From Myrica gale (taxonomy: Eukaryota; Streptophyta; Magnoliopsida; Fagales; Myricaceae): 64,000 nucleotides of DNA. Below, one piece after another: positions 48,110 through 60,079 of this stretch. Location: positions 19,889,001 through 19,953,000 of the forward strand of contig OZ005611.1 of NCBI GenBank assembly GCA_963930655.1, read 5' to 3'. The notes beneath the pieces are model-generated. The model did no database searches, had not been told where the DNA came from, and saw only the letters and a program-made list of their open reading frames with translations. The translations under genes were made by a program, and so were the position numbers. Position 1 is the stretch's first letter; every line of letters begins with the position of its first letter.

Positions 48110-48632
48110 ATGGATCCTAAAATGAAGATTATGGTCGTCACGATGCTAGTGTCAACTACACTTGTGTTCGCTGTGGCACAAGTAGACACTACTAATCCTC
48201 CCCTTGAAGAGCTACGATAGAAGCAAAATCCCTCTACCCCTTTTGAATCATTACAAGATCAGCGACCTGAATGCTTTTGAACGAGTGAAGTCAAAAGTGT
48301 GAAAATTTGGTGTGAACCTTTGAAATACAGCATTTGTTTCCAAACTTGTATGAAAACGTGCAATATGCTCTCTTTTACACTTTACGTCTACTCCTGTGCG
48401 CTTGGATGTGTAGAGTCGATCTCATCTGGTGTTGGTCCAGGTACGTACCGTGGAAAATATATTATCTTAATATAAAGAAAACTTCTAAAATACATTTATT
48501 GGGGCATAATTTAATGTATTTATTATTACTATTATTATTATTATTATTATTCAATTCTAATGAATGTTTTTTTACTTGACAGATGGAGATCATAAGCTCG
48601 GGGAAGACTATATCCATACCTGCTACAATTAG
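48110..48632 (+). pseudogene. Cysteine-rich secreted-peptide gene, copy 3, with two stops and a hAT-derived end
   Basis: ATG at 48110 starts a signal-peptide-like sequence (MVVTMLVSTTLVFAVAQVDT). Two stops interrupt exon 1: TAG at 48218 (copies 1 and 2 have GAG there) and a TGA near 48269. In the same frame exon 1 later shows a cysteine-rich part with WCEPLKYSICFQTCMKTC and YSCALGCVESI. Exon 1 ends at 48440 before donor GTACGT. The 142-bp intron (48441-48582) ends TTGACAG. Exon 2 (48583-48629) keeps the frame and runs into TAG at 48630, which is the first triplet of the inserted hAT-like element. The CxxxCxxxC...CxxxC layout after a signal peptide and acidic linker suggests a thionin-like or other antimicrobial-type secreted peptide. 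The family is not firmly identified. Confidence 0.65.
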
Positions 48633-50579
48633 GGTTGTTCAGTGCCACCAAAAAAATCTAGTGGCACCGTCACTGGCACCGGGTTGCCGGTATCCGACCT
48701 CACCGATGTCGGTGCAGGTTTACTATTTTTGAAAAATCTGGTGGTATTCTCAGTTCCCGAGTTAGCCGGCACAGGGTTCCCGGGTATCGGGAAATCGTGT
48801 TTTATTTATTTTTATTATTTTTTTACTAAAACGACGTTGTTTTTCCTCGCCCCTCCCTCCCATTTATGCAACAGTCTCTCCCCTCCTCAACGTAGACAAC
48901 CTCTATGTCCCTCCCCTCCCTCTCTAATCGCCCCCCACTTTTCGCCGACCACCACACCGGCGACTGCGCCTCCCTTCACCGACCACTGCAAGTACTCTCA
49001 TATATAGAAGACTACAAGCATCTGTTCCGTGTAGGAGTCCAAAAAGAAACCCTGTCAAGTTCCTTCCCCAAATCAAAAACCCTTTTTTTATTTATCCTTT
49101 AAATACTCTCCTTCCGTCTTTGATCTTGACCATCTGTTCTATTCCCCCACCCCTTAACCAGCGTTTGAAACCCACATCAATTCCTTTTCATGTTTGGTAT
49201 GTGAAAACCTGAAGCTTTTCATAAACGCAATCGTTTTCTTCATTTTGTCTGGATTTTTCGGTTTACGGGTGAGAGAGGATTTCTTTTGTAATGTTTCGGT
49301 GTTTTCTTTTGTAATGTTTCGGTGTTTTCGAACATCCACTGGGTTCCTTTTCTTTTCCTAGGTTTTTGTTTTCTCTATTTCGATAGGAAGTTTTTCTTCT
49401 TTTTTTGGGTAATAATATAGATGAGAGTTTGGTCATGTAAAGACAAATTGGGCAATGTCTAGATGAGAGTTTGGTCATGTATGAAGTGGAATCGCTAGAC
49501 AGAGGCTTATCTGATAAACTTGGTATACTTGAGACAATGGCTTTGTTGAGTTGACTGGAGCTAAAAGAATACTGAAACAAGATAGCAAATAGGAGTCCAA
49601 AGCATAGTTTTTTATGCATGATTGGACGAGCAGATAGTGTACGTGTGCACATGTCAAACTGGTTTGAGAAGACACTCGGTTGCTCTTTTTGTTGATCTGT
49701 GGAATAGAATGTTGGGAATGATTTCGAGTAGAATGTGGAGTAGATAAATATAATGTGTAACAATATTTTGTGTGTTTTGTTCTTCTTGTTTCTTTTTTCT
49801 TTTCTTTTTTGGTTGGGGGTTTTGTGTGGATCGTGATCTTATACAAAAACCTTTAATTGCTTTGTATGGATTTCAAAATTTGTATTCAGTACAGAATCAT
49901 CTTATCTTGATCAATCTGCTTTTCTTCTTTGCCCAAGCTAAACTCAAATTGATTGAATGATTGAGCAACTGCAGTTGGACTATGACGTCAAGTATGTTGA
50001 GCGGAGACAAAAGGTATAATCTGATCTTATCCCTCACTGATCACTAGTATCTTCGACCTTATGGTAGTCTAGGTTCTCTTTGCTTAACAAACTAATTGTT
50101 ACATAACTAGAATGGATGACATATTTGAGAAGTATACCTACATATCCATAGGACAATTGTGTCAAGTATAAATTGTATCTGTGTACTCTATGGTAAGCAC
50201 GAGGTTGAACAATGTTATGCCCTTCATGCCTTTAGGTTGGGCTATATTTTGAGTATTGAGTGTAGAAGGTTTGGCATTAGAATGAATTTGTAAAGGTGTA
50301 TGGGTATAGCCTTTTTGCCTATAAATGAATTATGAAATGTAATCAATGGACCAAAAGAAAAAAGGAAAAAAATACATTGGGCCAAGTGCGTAAAATGTTA
50401 AAAAAATGTCCAAATATGAATGCAGGTTTACCGGGAACCGCCGCCTCTAAAACCGTCACCGTTAAGAGCCGATTTTTGCCTTTAACGGTGTAGGTGTAGG
50501 TGACCAATATTTGAAAACCTGCCTTTCTGGTGTAAGTGTCTGTTTTAGTCAAAACCGGCACTTACACCGGGGTTGAATA
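48630..50579. mobile_element. hAT-like element, 1.95 kb, with exact 8-bp target duplication
   Basis: It begins TAGGGTTGTTCAGTGCC and ends CACCGGGGTTGAATA. The octamer GCTACAAT flanks it at 48622-48629 and 50580-50587. The termini are weakly inverted, but both subterminal regions carry CCGGCAC/CCGTCAC-type repeats, as in the TAGGG hAT-like ends at 12497 and 54223. No transposase domain was recognised in the interior (AT-rich, 49000-50400). It sits at the 3' end of the cysteine-rich gene copy 3. Confidence 0.75.
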
Positions 50580-50596
50580 GCTACAATAATTGCTAG

Positions 50597-51230
50597 AAGA
50601 TGAATAATTAGCATGCATGCATCATGCTAATTGTATTGATCTGCAATAAAAGGAAGAAAAATAAATTATGAAAACTCTTTTGCAATTATTTGACATTCTG
50701 GAATCTAAAAACTTGTGATCGTCAGGAAAATTACCATTGTCTTCTAGATATATTAATTATTTTTCCTTCATTATGCAATGATAATAAGCAAATCCAATTT
50801 TCTGACCATATCTAATTAATTACAAAAAACTGGATGGCTATTAATTTGTTAGAATATATAAATAGAGAGAGATAGAGAGAGAGAGAGAGAAGCAAAAGAG
50901 ATGGACAAAACGTTCAAAGAATCAAAATCATGTGGAAGCTGGTAGAATTTAATAAAAAAAACACATTGCAAAGTTTATGATGAAGTAAGAAAGAAGAGAA
51001 AGAAAGTTACACCAAGGCCGAAGGGTCAAGAAAGGACTTGGGCTGGGAAACCAAAACAGAGACAAAGCTTTAACCATTTCCTAGCCCACTTTGGTAAGAC
51101 CCAGAACCTCGAAAATATACCTTACCACTGGGCCTCAGCGCTCGAGTAGTTTCTAGTTCTCCCATTCTATTGAGTCCCCTCCCCTGGCCCCCGATCAATC
51201 TTTCTCCTCTCTCTCTCACGGAAAATACAC
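50597..51230. other. Intergenic DNA upstream of SEC13
   Basis: It has a (GA)n run near 50868-50890. No gene is seen. The part next to 51230 should include the SEC13 promoter, but no clear TATA box was identified. Confidence 0.35.
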
Positions 51231-52403
51231 ATTCCAGCCACGTGCAACCTTGAGCCGCCGCCGACTACCGCTCCTTTCTCTCTCTAATTCCCATTTTGGG
51301 ATCTCTCTTTGGCCGGAATCTCTCCAGTCTCTTGCCCATTTTTAGATCTGTCTTTGGGCGCCGGAATCTCTCTCTGCTACTAAGCATCTCGGCCTAACCG
51401 TCAGGTATGGTTATTTTGCTCTGAATGTAGAACATTAGATAATGAGAACAAATTATGAATTATATGCTTTAGGGATTTGATTGGTCCAGATTGGGAATTA
51501 AGGGATTTTTTATTTTTGAATTTTGAATTTTGACTGGTCGGATTGCATAAGTTGGTTGGTTTGATTGGTCCACATTGAGGATCTAGGGATTTTTGAATTT
51601 TGATTGGACTGATTGCGTAAGTTGGTTGATTCAATACTTCGATTGGTGCAAATTTCGCTAAGGATGTAAATCCCTCCCGCAAGGCCCCCGATCCCCCATT
51701 CGGCGTTCCCCCTCACCCTGCTGCTTCTCTGCCCTAGCTAACTCTCAGTCTCTCTCTCCCTTACCCCTTGCCAAACCGTTGGATTTCTCTCATCGTGCTG
51801 GCCGCCGCCCTCTCTCTCTCTCCCTCTCGCTCTCCTTGGATCTGCCGCAGCCGCCCTCTCTCTGGATCTGCTCTTTCTCTCACTCGCCACCCTCTCTCTC
51901 GATCTGCTGTAGCCGTTGCCGCCAATATCTCTCTCGGTCTGCCGGTCTGTCCTTCAATTCTATTTCGATAAATAATCTCCGAAATTCCGAATCTTTGTGT
52001 CTGGTACTTAGCCTAATTTTTGCTTGCTTGCTCTGAATCGTTTAAAACTTGAAGGTATAGTCTAAATCTTCCTGACTTGTTAACTTTGAGATTCATATTA
52101 ATATCATTTGTTAGCGTGGAGAAAAGGGGTAGCTCATGAACACACAATTACTGGATGCTTAAGGTTTACCCTAATTGAGTGAATTCTTTTTTCTAAGCTA
52201 CCCTAATTGAGTGACTAAAACAGTGAATATGTATACTTTAAGGATTTATTTTTCTTCCTTGGATGTTAGCAGCAACCAAACTGGGTATGTTGGAAACTTA
52301 GATCATCTCATTTTTTAGGATATTGCGTAATTATGGAAGGATAGATCAGTTTTAATTCCAGTTACTGTGTTTTATTTTGAAGCAGTTGGATAATCGCAGA
52401 GAA
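51231..52403 (+). promoter_or_regulatory. SEC13 leader: CT-rich 5' UTR and 5' UTR intron
   Basis: A CT-rich leader ends at donor TCAG|GTATGG (51405). An acceptor TTTTGAAGCAG lies at 52375-52385, 18 bp before the SEC13 ATG, giving an intron of about 980 bp. Within it a second CT-rich, leader-like block (about 51720-52053) ends at another donor (GAAG|GTATAG, 52054), so two alternative first exons are possible. The acceptor is an AAGCAG tandem site. Confidence 0.55.
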
Positions 52404-53309
52404 ATGCCTTCCCAAAAGATTGAAACTGGTCATCAAGATGTGGTCCATGATGTGGCAATGGATTACTATGGTAAGCGTGTTGCCACAGCCTCTTCAGACC
52501 ACTCAATTAAGATTATTGGGGTAAGCAATACGGCCTCCCAACATCTTGCAACCTTAATTGCCCACCAAGGACCTGTTTGGCAGGTGGCCTGGGCTCACCC
52601 AAAATTCGGGTCTTTACTGGCTTCTTGTTCTTATGATGGGCGCGTGATAATATGGAAAGAGGGTAATCAGAATGAGTGGACCCAAGCCCATGTCTTCAAT
52701 GACCACAAGTCTTCTGTCAATTCTATTGCTTGGGCTCCTCATGAAATAGGTCTTTGCTTAGCATGTGGTTCATCTGATGGCAATATCTCAGTTTTCACTG
52801 CAAGACCAGATGGTGGCTGGGACACCTCAAGGATCGACCAAGCTCACCCAGTGGGTGTAACTTCTGTTTCATGGGCTCCTTCAACAGCACCTGGTGCTCT
52901 TGTTGGCTCAGGCTTGCTTGATCCTGTTCAGAAGCTCTGCTCAGGTGGATGTGATAATACTGTGAAGGTTTGGAAGCTCTATAATGGGAATTGGAAGATG
53001 GATTGTTTTCCAGCTCTTCAGATGCATGCCGATTGGGTTCGTGATGTTGCTTGGGCACCCAACTTGGGACTTCCAAAATCTACTATTGCAAGTGCGTCGC
53101 AGGATGGCAAAGTCATTATATGGACTGTGGCCAAGGAGGGGGACCAATGGGAAGGCAAGGTTTTGAATGATTTTAACACTCCTGTCTGGAGGGTCTCCTG
53201 GTCCCTGACAGGAAACATATTGGCTGTGGCTGATGGCAACAACAATGTGACATTGTGGAAGGAAGCGGTAGATGGAGAGTGGCAACAGGTGTCTACAGTT
53301 GAGCCATAG
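52404..53309 (+). CDS. SEC13: SEC13 homologue, WD-repeat COPII coat / nuclear pore protein
   Basis: The single open frame gives 301 residues beginning MPSQKIETGHQDVVHDVAMD. It contains successive WD-type blades: VATASSDHSIKI, LLASCSYDGRVIIWKEG, CLACGSSDGNISVF, LCSGGCDNTVKVWKLYNG, IASASQDGKVIIWTVAKEG and LAVADGNNNVTLWKEAVDGE. SEC13 pairs with SEC31 in the outer COPII coat that buds vesicles from the ER. It also serves in the NUP84/107 nuclear pore complex and in GATOR2/SEA. Length and the six-blade layout are normal, and the uninterrupted CDS agrees with Arabidopsis SEC13A/B. The start is the ATG just after the 5' UTR intron. An in-frame ATG 27 bases upstream lies in the intron before the acceptor and was not used. 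No damage was seen. Confidence 0.97.
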   Translation: MPSQKIETGHQDVVHDVAMDYYGKRVATASSDHSIKIIGVSNTASQHLATLIAHQGPVWQVAWAHPKFGSLLASCSYDGRVIIWKEGNQNEWTQAHVFNDHKSSVNSIAWAPHEIGLCLACGSSDGNISVFTARPDGGWDTSRIDQAHPVGVTSVSWAPSTAPGALVGSGLLDPVQKLCSGGCDNTVKVWKLYNGNWKMDCFPALQMHADWVRDVAWAPNLGLPKSTIASASQDGKVIIWTVAKEGDQWEGKVLNDFNTPVWRVSWSLTGNILAVADGNNNVTLWKEAVDGEWQQVSTVEP

Positions 53310-54222
53310 AATCGATAGTTTGAAGCTTTTGAACTCAAATGTACTGGATTCTGGTATGAATATTTTTCCTTTGCATGTATTAGGTCTTATTGTTTTTTTT
53401 GCTTATAAATGTTCAGTACTTTGTTTGAGATTATTGAAAGCTTCAAACTGGGAGTTCATATGAAAAGCATAGACTTGTGAGAAATGGGTGCCGATTGTAG
53501 ATTATTGGAAACCCTCTTGAAATCGTTGATGTTTTCTCATGGTGGATTTATACTGCTGAATTGAAATTTTGCCAATCTCTCAGTTGTGTTGTTGGCTGAC
53601 CTACATTGATGATTTCCACTTCCTGCTGGTTATTTAATATATATGTGGGCATGTGTTAACATGGAACCTAACCCCTACCCTAACCCCCACTCATCTTAGG
53701 GTGAATATCTTTTGGTAAGAGATTACTTCTGGATATCTTACAAGCCACAAAGTACAGTTTGAATTTAGATTTCCGCATGGTAGGCGTTCTTTTCAGCGTG
53801 CATGACAACCATGATATGTGGGGGCAACCACTTCACATATATATGTGAACAACCAGTGCATTGTTGCGAAGCAAACTGTTAATTATCCGAGAAAACTTGA
53901 AATTAAATCAAAATGAATAATAGGAGATTTGATACTTAGAATGGGTGAAAGATTACGTACTATTGGTATACCATAAAGACTATGAAAGTATGTACCTGGG
54001 CTATTGAGATAGCAGAAGCTACTACAGGTTTTGTTCGGCAGGGGAAAAAAAAAAGTCTTGGAATACAATTAAGACTATGAAACTATGTACTGTGGCTTCT
54101 CACAAAGTAGAGGCTATTTGGGTTTGATTGTTCATATTTACCAGGTACTGAAACTGAAAAGTTACAAGCCCTTCTTTCCAGAGGGGTTGTGGCACTTGCA
54201 TCTGTTAAGTGTCTCAATTTGG
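53310..54222 (+). other. SEC13 3' side and intergenic DNA
   Basis: The first few hundred bases should hold the SEC13 3' UTR. Two telomere-like CCCTAACCC words near 53675 are isolated. No gene is seen. Confidence 0.35.
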
Positions 54223-54554
54223 TAGGGCTGAAAACCGGAAATGCGGTCCGGACCGCATTTCCGGTTCCCTTATATTAAAGGACCGGACCGGACCACTTAT
54301 AAGTGATCTGGTCCGGTCTTATGAAATGTGGTCCGGTCTAGACCGGATTTAATTTTTTTAAAAATATTTTTTTAAAAAAATTTATTCGAACTTCGAACTC
54401 TGCACTGCGCAGAGAATTGTGTTTTTTAATAATTAAAAAAATTAAAAAAATATTAAATGTGGTCCGGTCCGCATATAAGAAATATATCATCCAGACCGAA
54501 CCGCATAAATCCGGTCCTCCAGTCCGGTCCGCGGTCCGGTTTTGTTCAGCCCTA
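54223..54554. mobile_element. hAT MITE, 332 bp, with exact 8-bp target duplication
   Basis: It starts TAGGGCTGAAAACCGG and ends CCGGTTTTGTTCAGCCCTA. CAATTTGG flanks it at 54215-54222 and 54555-54562. The body is full of GGTCCGGTC / GACCGGACC units in both orientations. It is non-coding. Confidence 0.95.
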
Positions 54555-54562
54555 CAATTTGG

Positions 54563-55991
54563 AATGGAATGCAATGGCAGATGCTTATTCAGCCTGTATA
54601 GTTGGGAAGAAGGAAAAAGGGACTGCAGCATTTGCAGTCAAGTGAGTGTTAGAAGCCTAGAAAAAAAAAAGTGTTAGTGTTAACTTTAATTATATACATA
54701 TGACTATTGCATGGACAAACTACTTTTGGCACACAAAATTACTACTTAAGCTACTCGATGATACTGCATCGTTTTGTGATTCAAATTTTTTTTGACATCT
54801 TTGTCTTTCACAACAAAATATCTCAAATTTGGGCTTCGTGAGAAGAACTAATCTCCTCGCCCGATTCTCGCAGCCTTCCTTCCCTTTGACATAATTATTG
54901 CCTTTCTGACTCAAAATTGTGACCTAAAATAGAAGCAATTTGTATGCTTTTGGGGAGATAAATTCACAGTAGAGTTTATCTCATAAGGCAGGTAAGAATA
55001 AAGTCGAAAATGATCCCAAGTAACCACGTGGATAACATCATTCACCGGTATTTTGTTTAAGTTGATCTATAACCGTCATGCTTAAACGTGGGTAGACAAT
55101 ATAATAACGTGTAATGATAGTGCAAAAGGAGTAGAAAGTACAACTAATTAGGCTTAAAAATATTGGAAATGTAGAAAGAAAATATAGAATAATGAAAAAG
55201 CACAAACTCTAAGCGAAAATAAAATATTAGGAGCCCTAACAAAGTCTCCAATTTCATAAGTATTATTGGCAATCTTGATGGGAATCACTCCGAAAGATGT
55301 TCTGGCTATACAAGAAAGACACAATGAATGGATGCTACAATATTTTAATGATGCTTGTATAAATTGGAAGGGTAGTATGGGTCTTACCACACTCAATGCA
55401 TATTGTATCTTTATCACTTCGAATTGAACCATCAATTGAGACAGGAAATTAGAGACGATCATAATTCAGATATTCGTCACTAATTTGTTTACCGAACTAA
55501 GTTGTATATTTATGGTATGATATTTTCTCTTTTATGATTGTCATAAATGATAAAACCATCTTTTCAAGTATGATCATGTATGACAAACTCAAAATTTTAC
55601 TCGAACTCAGGTGATGCTTGGATACCAAACTACATCAAATATCCTCTGTACGTTTTTTCCACAAAATCCAATAAAAATTATTCTACCGTCTGACAGTCTT
55701 CTAACTTTTTCCACTTGTCTTAATTTTGCTTAGACAAATACTCGCCCTTGCTAAATTTGCAAAATTACTTATTTAACTTCGGGGACATTAAACCCGCCAC
55801 CGGATTTTTTATTCATTGCTAATTTTGTAAACCCAACTTGCCCCTTTTTTTTAAGCAAACAAACTCTGTATTTCATCAAGAGGGATAAAAATACAGCAGA
55901 AGCTGAAACAGACCGGACCCAACTAGCCCCCACATAATTGTTCTTCCTCTCTCTATAGTTTTGCTTGCACATTTTAAATGAACCCCGTGGC
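54563..55991. other. Intergenic DNA, no gene seen
   Basis: A minus-strand frame at 55154-55462 has fairly normal amino-acid composition but no recognisable domain and no supporting structure. Confidence 0.3.
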
Positions 55992-56046
55992 AGAAATTAT
56001 GGCAGTTTTTTTTTTTCTAAGTAACATGATACATAGACGCCCTGCA

Positions 56047-59000
56047 TTAAGAAACAGAGGAATCACAAATAGAAATATGTAAAGGACAATCCTCTGCTGT
56101 TAGATCCTCAAGGCGTATATTCGACAGCCCCCATCTAGCAAGATGATGCGCCATCATGTTCCCCTCTCTCGGTATCCACCGAAATTGCCAGTGAGGATTT
56201 CTACTTAACTGAGCTCTAATGGTCACTATTTCAGCTTCTATCATCCACTCTGGAGGAATATCCAGAGTCTCTACTTGGTTTATCAACTCTTGTGCGTCCC
56301 CTTCTAAAATGGTCTCCGTCAAAGTTAAGTCGGCCGCGAGGGAGCAAGCCAATCGAGTGGCCCGGGCCTCGCCTTTGATTACCTCTGTTCCAGCAAATCT
56401 GTACATACAAGCTTTAATGATCTCACCGTTCCAATTGCGGCAAACAACAGCAATACTAGTCCATGTTCCGGCGGAGGGGCCCACGAAAGTCTAACCATAT
56501 TATCCTCATGATACCACGCATCACAATGATCAGCGTACCTTCTCTGAATTGAACGGACAAGCTCCAATAGGTTCAGATTGAAATTATCATGTAAAGTGCG
56601 ATTGCGAACAGTCCAAATGGTATCAAGTGTAAGAGCAATAGCTAACATCATCCGCGACCATCCATCTCTTCTATTACGGGGCATATTTCCAGCATCCAAA
56701 ATAAAAAAGCCAAGAATGAATGGGAAGTCCTCTAAAGCCTTCCGTAAATAATGGCTAGGGCCCCAGACACCAGAGATGGGAACTTACCCAACAGTCCAAA
56801 AACAGATGTTCAAGTGTTTCACCTGCCAAGTAACAAAGGGGGCACATTTTATCTCTCATTACATGGCCACTTCCCACTGGTAAAGCTTTCGCTGCCACTT
56901 TCCATACAAGGAGACGCAATCTATGTTGGATTTTGAGCTTCCAGATTTTTCGCCATTCTTGCGAAGAGAGCTCACCCGAATCGCCAAAACGATGGCTCTG
57001 CTTTTGGAGGTAAGCTTCTTTAACAAAGAAGAGCCCTCTAGGGGAAATAATCCAACGCAGGGTATCGGCCATAAGATCCGGATTAATAGAAATATTGAGA
57101 ATGGTTGTGGCAGATTGATCTTCAAAAAGGGACCGCACCAACGTCACCTGCCAAGAGTTAGAATCCTGATCTATAAGATCACACACGTAATTCAAGTGCC
57201 TAGATGCGGTGACACCCCATTTCAGTCGAGGCTTAAACTCCTCCACTCCTGGAACCCAATGGGAGGTCCAAATATTCACACGACTGCCTGATGTGATTGC
57301 CCAGCAAAAACCAGCAGCAACTATCTCACAAGTATGAAATAAACTTTGCCAAAACCAAGAAGCATCGTGGGTAAGTCGAGCTTGGCAGTAATAGCCTGCA
57401 CCCACAAACAATTCTTATTCGCCATCAGCTCCCAACCCCTCTTTGCAACTAGGGCTCTATTCAAGTCCTCCATGCGCCAAAGACCCAACCCTCCACACTC
57501 TTTCGGGCAGCAAATGTTCTCCCAAGATTTGGGGTGAAATCGCCTGGTATCCCCATCGAAACCCCATCAAAAAATTTTCATATGAATGTTCAGTTTCCTA
57601 TTAATGCTCTTCGGAAGGAGAAAGACATACATTAAATACGTAGGAATAACTTGTGCCACCGATTGTAATAAGACGGTACAGCCAGCTTGGGAAAGAGCTC
57701 GTGCTTTCCACCCTGCAAGTCTGTTTACAATCTTCTCTTGGACCTCCCTACAAACCAGTTTTCTCGATCTCGGGATGGTGAGAGGCGCTCCTAAGTAAGA
57801 GGATCTGTAGCGTGACGAATCCTCAGAATATTCACTATTTAAGCCCGATTAGTAGAATCAAGATTCTTACTGAAGTGAAGCAAAGATTTCTATGGATTAA
57901 TGACCTGCCTAGACCATTGTGCAAAGGTACTTATGCAATCTCGCAACTGCCGCACTTCGCCCAAATTCGCCCAGCAAAATAACATAATATCATCGGCAAA
58001 GAGCACATTAGTAATGGGTGGGGCGCGCTGAGCGATTTTAACCCCGTGGAGCGTACCCCGAGCCTCCTCTCGCTTAATAAGTCTAGTCAATATTTATGTG
58101 ACCAACACAAAGAGGAAGGATGATAAAGGGTCACCTTGTCGAAGTCCACAACGCGGCCGAAAAAAACCATGTGATGATCCATTAACAGTGGATATACACT
58201 GAGAAATCCAACTACACCAAGTAGAATGAAATCTGAAAGCACGCATAATCTCCATAAGAAAAGCCCAATCAACCTGGTAGTGTGCTTTCTCCATATCTAC
58301 CTTAACAGTAAGAAGCCTTCCCCGTCCCCTTTTATTTTTGAAGAGCTGCATGATCTCATGAACCAAAATAAGATTATCTTGAATATTGCGATGAAGGACA
58401 AAAGCATTTTGATTTGGAGAAATCAGTTTGGGCAGCACCCTCTTGAGACGGTTAGCCAAGATTTTGGAGATAATCTTATAGCTAACGTTGCACAAGCTAA
58501 TGGTTCTAAACTGAGATATTTTGAGATGAGTCTCAACCTTAGGAATTAAAGCAATAAATGTATGAATCAACTCACGTAATAAGTAACCATTAGTGAAAAA
58601 AGACTAGACCATGCAAGTTACCTCCCTACCCACCGAAGCCCAATACCGCTGATAAAATAGACCGGGGAAGCCATCAAGTCCGGGAGCTTTCGTTCCCCCA
58701 ATACTTTTAACCGCAGCATGAATCTCGACTTCGTCAGGAATACAACATAAAATGGCATGGTCTTCCGAAGTAATCACCTCAGTAATCAACCCCTCCAAAT
58801 TATGAGGGAAAGTTGCACGTTGTCCAGCAAAGATGCCTTTGAAATATGCCTCGGCATGAGCTCCAATAGTCGATCTTCCCTTCAGCCAAGCGCCGATTGG
58901 TCTTGAATGGTCTCAATACAATTTCGACGCCTACGAGTAAGTGTCAAAATATGAAAAAATTTTGTATTAAGATCAGGTGTTCGAAGCCAAGTAATGCGAG

Positions 59001-60045
59001 ATTTAAAACGCCATAGAGTTTCCTCTTGCTTGTGAGCTTCCAGTAAACAAGCAGAGTGCTCCCTTTCTTTAGCCGTGAGCCATGGTTCCCTTCCTAACAT
59101 ATTCACTTGTTGTTGCACCTCGTCTAGCTCCCATTGCAAACTTCCAATTTTTTGCTTAATATCTCCAAACACAGCCCTGTTCCAATGTCTTAAGGCTTCC
59201 TTAGTAGCCTTAAGACGCTGGCACAAGACGTAGGCTGGGGAGCCCCTAGTCACTAGCTTCCAAGCTTGATTTACAATCTCTTCACTACGACGATCTTGAG
59301 CCCAGAAAACTTCAAATCTGAAAGGCCTAGGACATCGATCATTGTCACCTTCGGTGTCTAACAAAATAGGGGCATGATCGGAGGCATATCTCAATAGATG
59401 CTTCACTGTGGCGCGAGGAAATAATTGCCGCCAATCACCGTTCCCCAACCCCCTATCCAGACACTCCATAATTAACCCTCGCCCTTCACGACCATTGGAC
59501 CATGTATATGGGTTCCCCTCAAAACCAAGGTCAATCATACCGGCCTGCCAAAGAAACCTATTCAAGTAACCCGTAAGAGATGTATTACCCACTGAGCGTC
59601 CTCCCAATTTATCATGTTGATGCAGAACGGCATTAAAATCGCCAATACACAACCACGAACCTGAAAAGCCACTATCACTACACTCTAGATAATACCAGAA
59701 TTGCGATTTGTCATTCCAAGCTGTTGGGCCATACACAAAAGATAGAAGCCAAGGCTGCCCCGGAGGGTCTGAACATACAATGAGATTAACAAAGTGGCTA
59801 CATGAAAAAGAAACCTCCAAAATTACCCCTTGTTGCCACGCCACACACAAACCACCCTTTCTACCATTTGGGGGCACTTATACAAAATGAGCATAGCCCA
59901 AATTCAAAAGACGAAGTTGAACATCAGACGATTTAGTCTCGGCAAGGCAGAAAATGTCAGGGAGGTGCTGCCGCACCACCTCCCTAAGGTGACGAACTGC
60001 CGCGGCGCGGTGGAAACTGCGACAGTTCCAAAAAAGCGGTCTCAT
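56047..60045 (-). pseudogene. LINE ORF2: endonuclease, reverse transcriptase, RNase H
   Basis: ATG at 60045 opens MRPLFWNCRSFHRAAAVRHL and continues to DIFCLAETK, the start of the AP-endonuclease domain, with a TAA near 59880. The domain resumes (GDFNAVLHQHDKLGG, NPYTWSNGREG, SDHAPILL) to about 59350. A linker with KFFHILTLTRRRRN follows. The reverse transcriptase (about 58800-57880) shows TISLCNVSYKIISKILANRL, KVDMEKAHYQVDW, GLRQGDPLSSFLF and FADD in NVLFADDIMLF. A TAG lies near 58605, and another stop falls near 58090 after the GDPLSSFLF stretch. The zf-RVT domain (WKLKIQHRLRLLVWKVA, CPLCYLAGETLEHLFLDC) is at about 57411-56755. The RNase H domain (GEARATRLAC, ILEGDAQELI, IPREGNMMAHHLARW) is at 56484-56047. 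Frame changes separate several blocks, so no enzyme can be made from it. Confidence 0.92.
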
Positions 60046-60079
60046 GATGGAGGGGGCATGTTAGGGCCCTCCACCCCGG

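Noticed and set aside
48642..49007. A 121-codon frame starting MPPKKSSGTVTGTG
   Set aside because: It lies in the subterminal repeats of the hAT-like element (CCGGCAC units). The amino-acid sequence is the repeat translated.
51768..52036. Ser/Leu-rich open frames
   Set aside because: They are translations of a CT-rich leader-like tract upstream of SEC13.
53670..53693. Telomere-like CCCTAACCC words
   Set aside because: Only two imperfect units are present, with no array.
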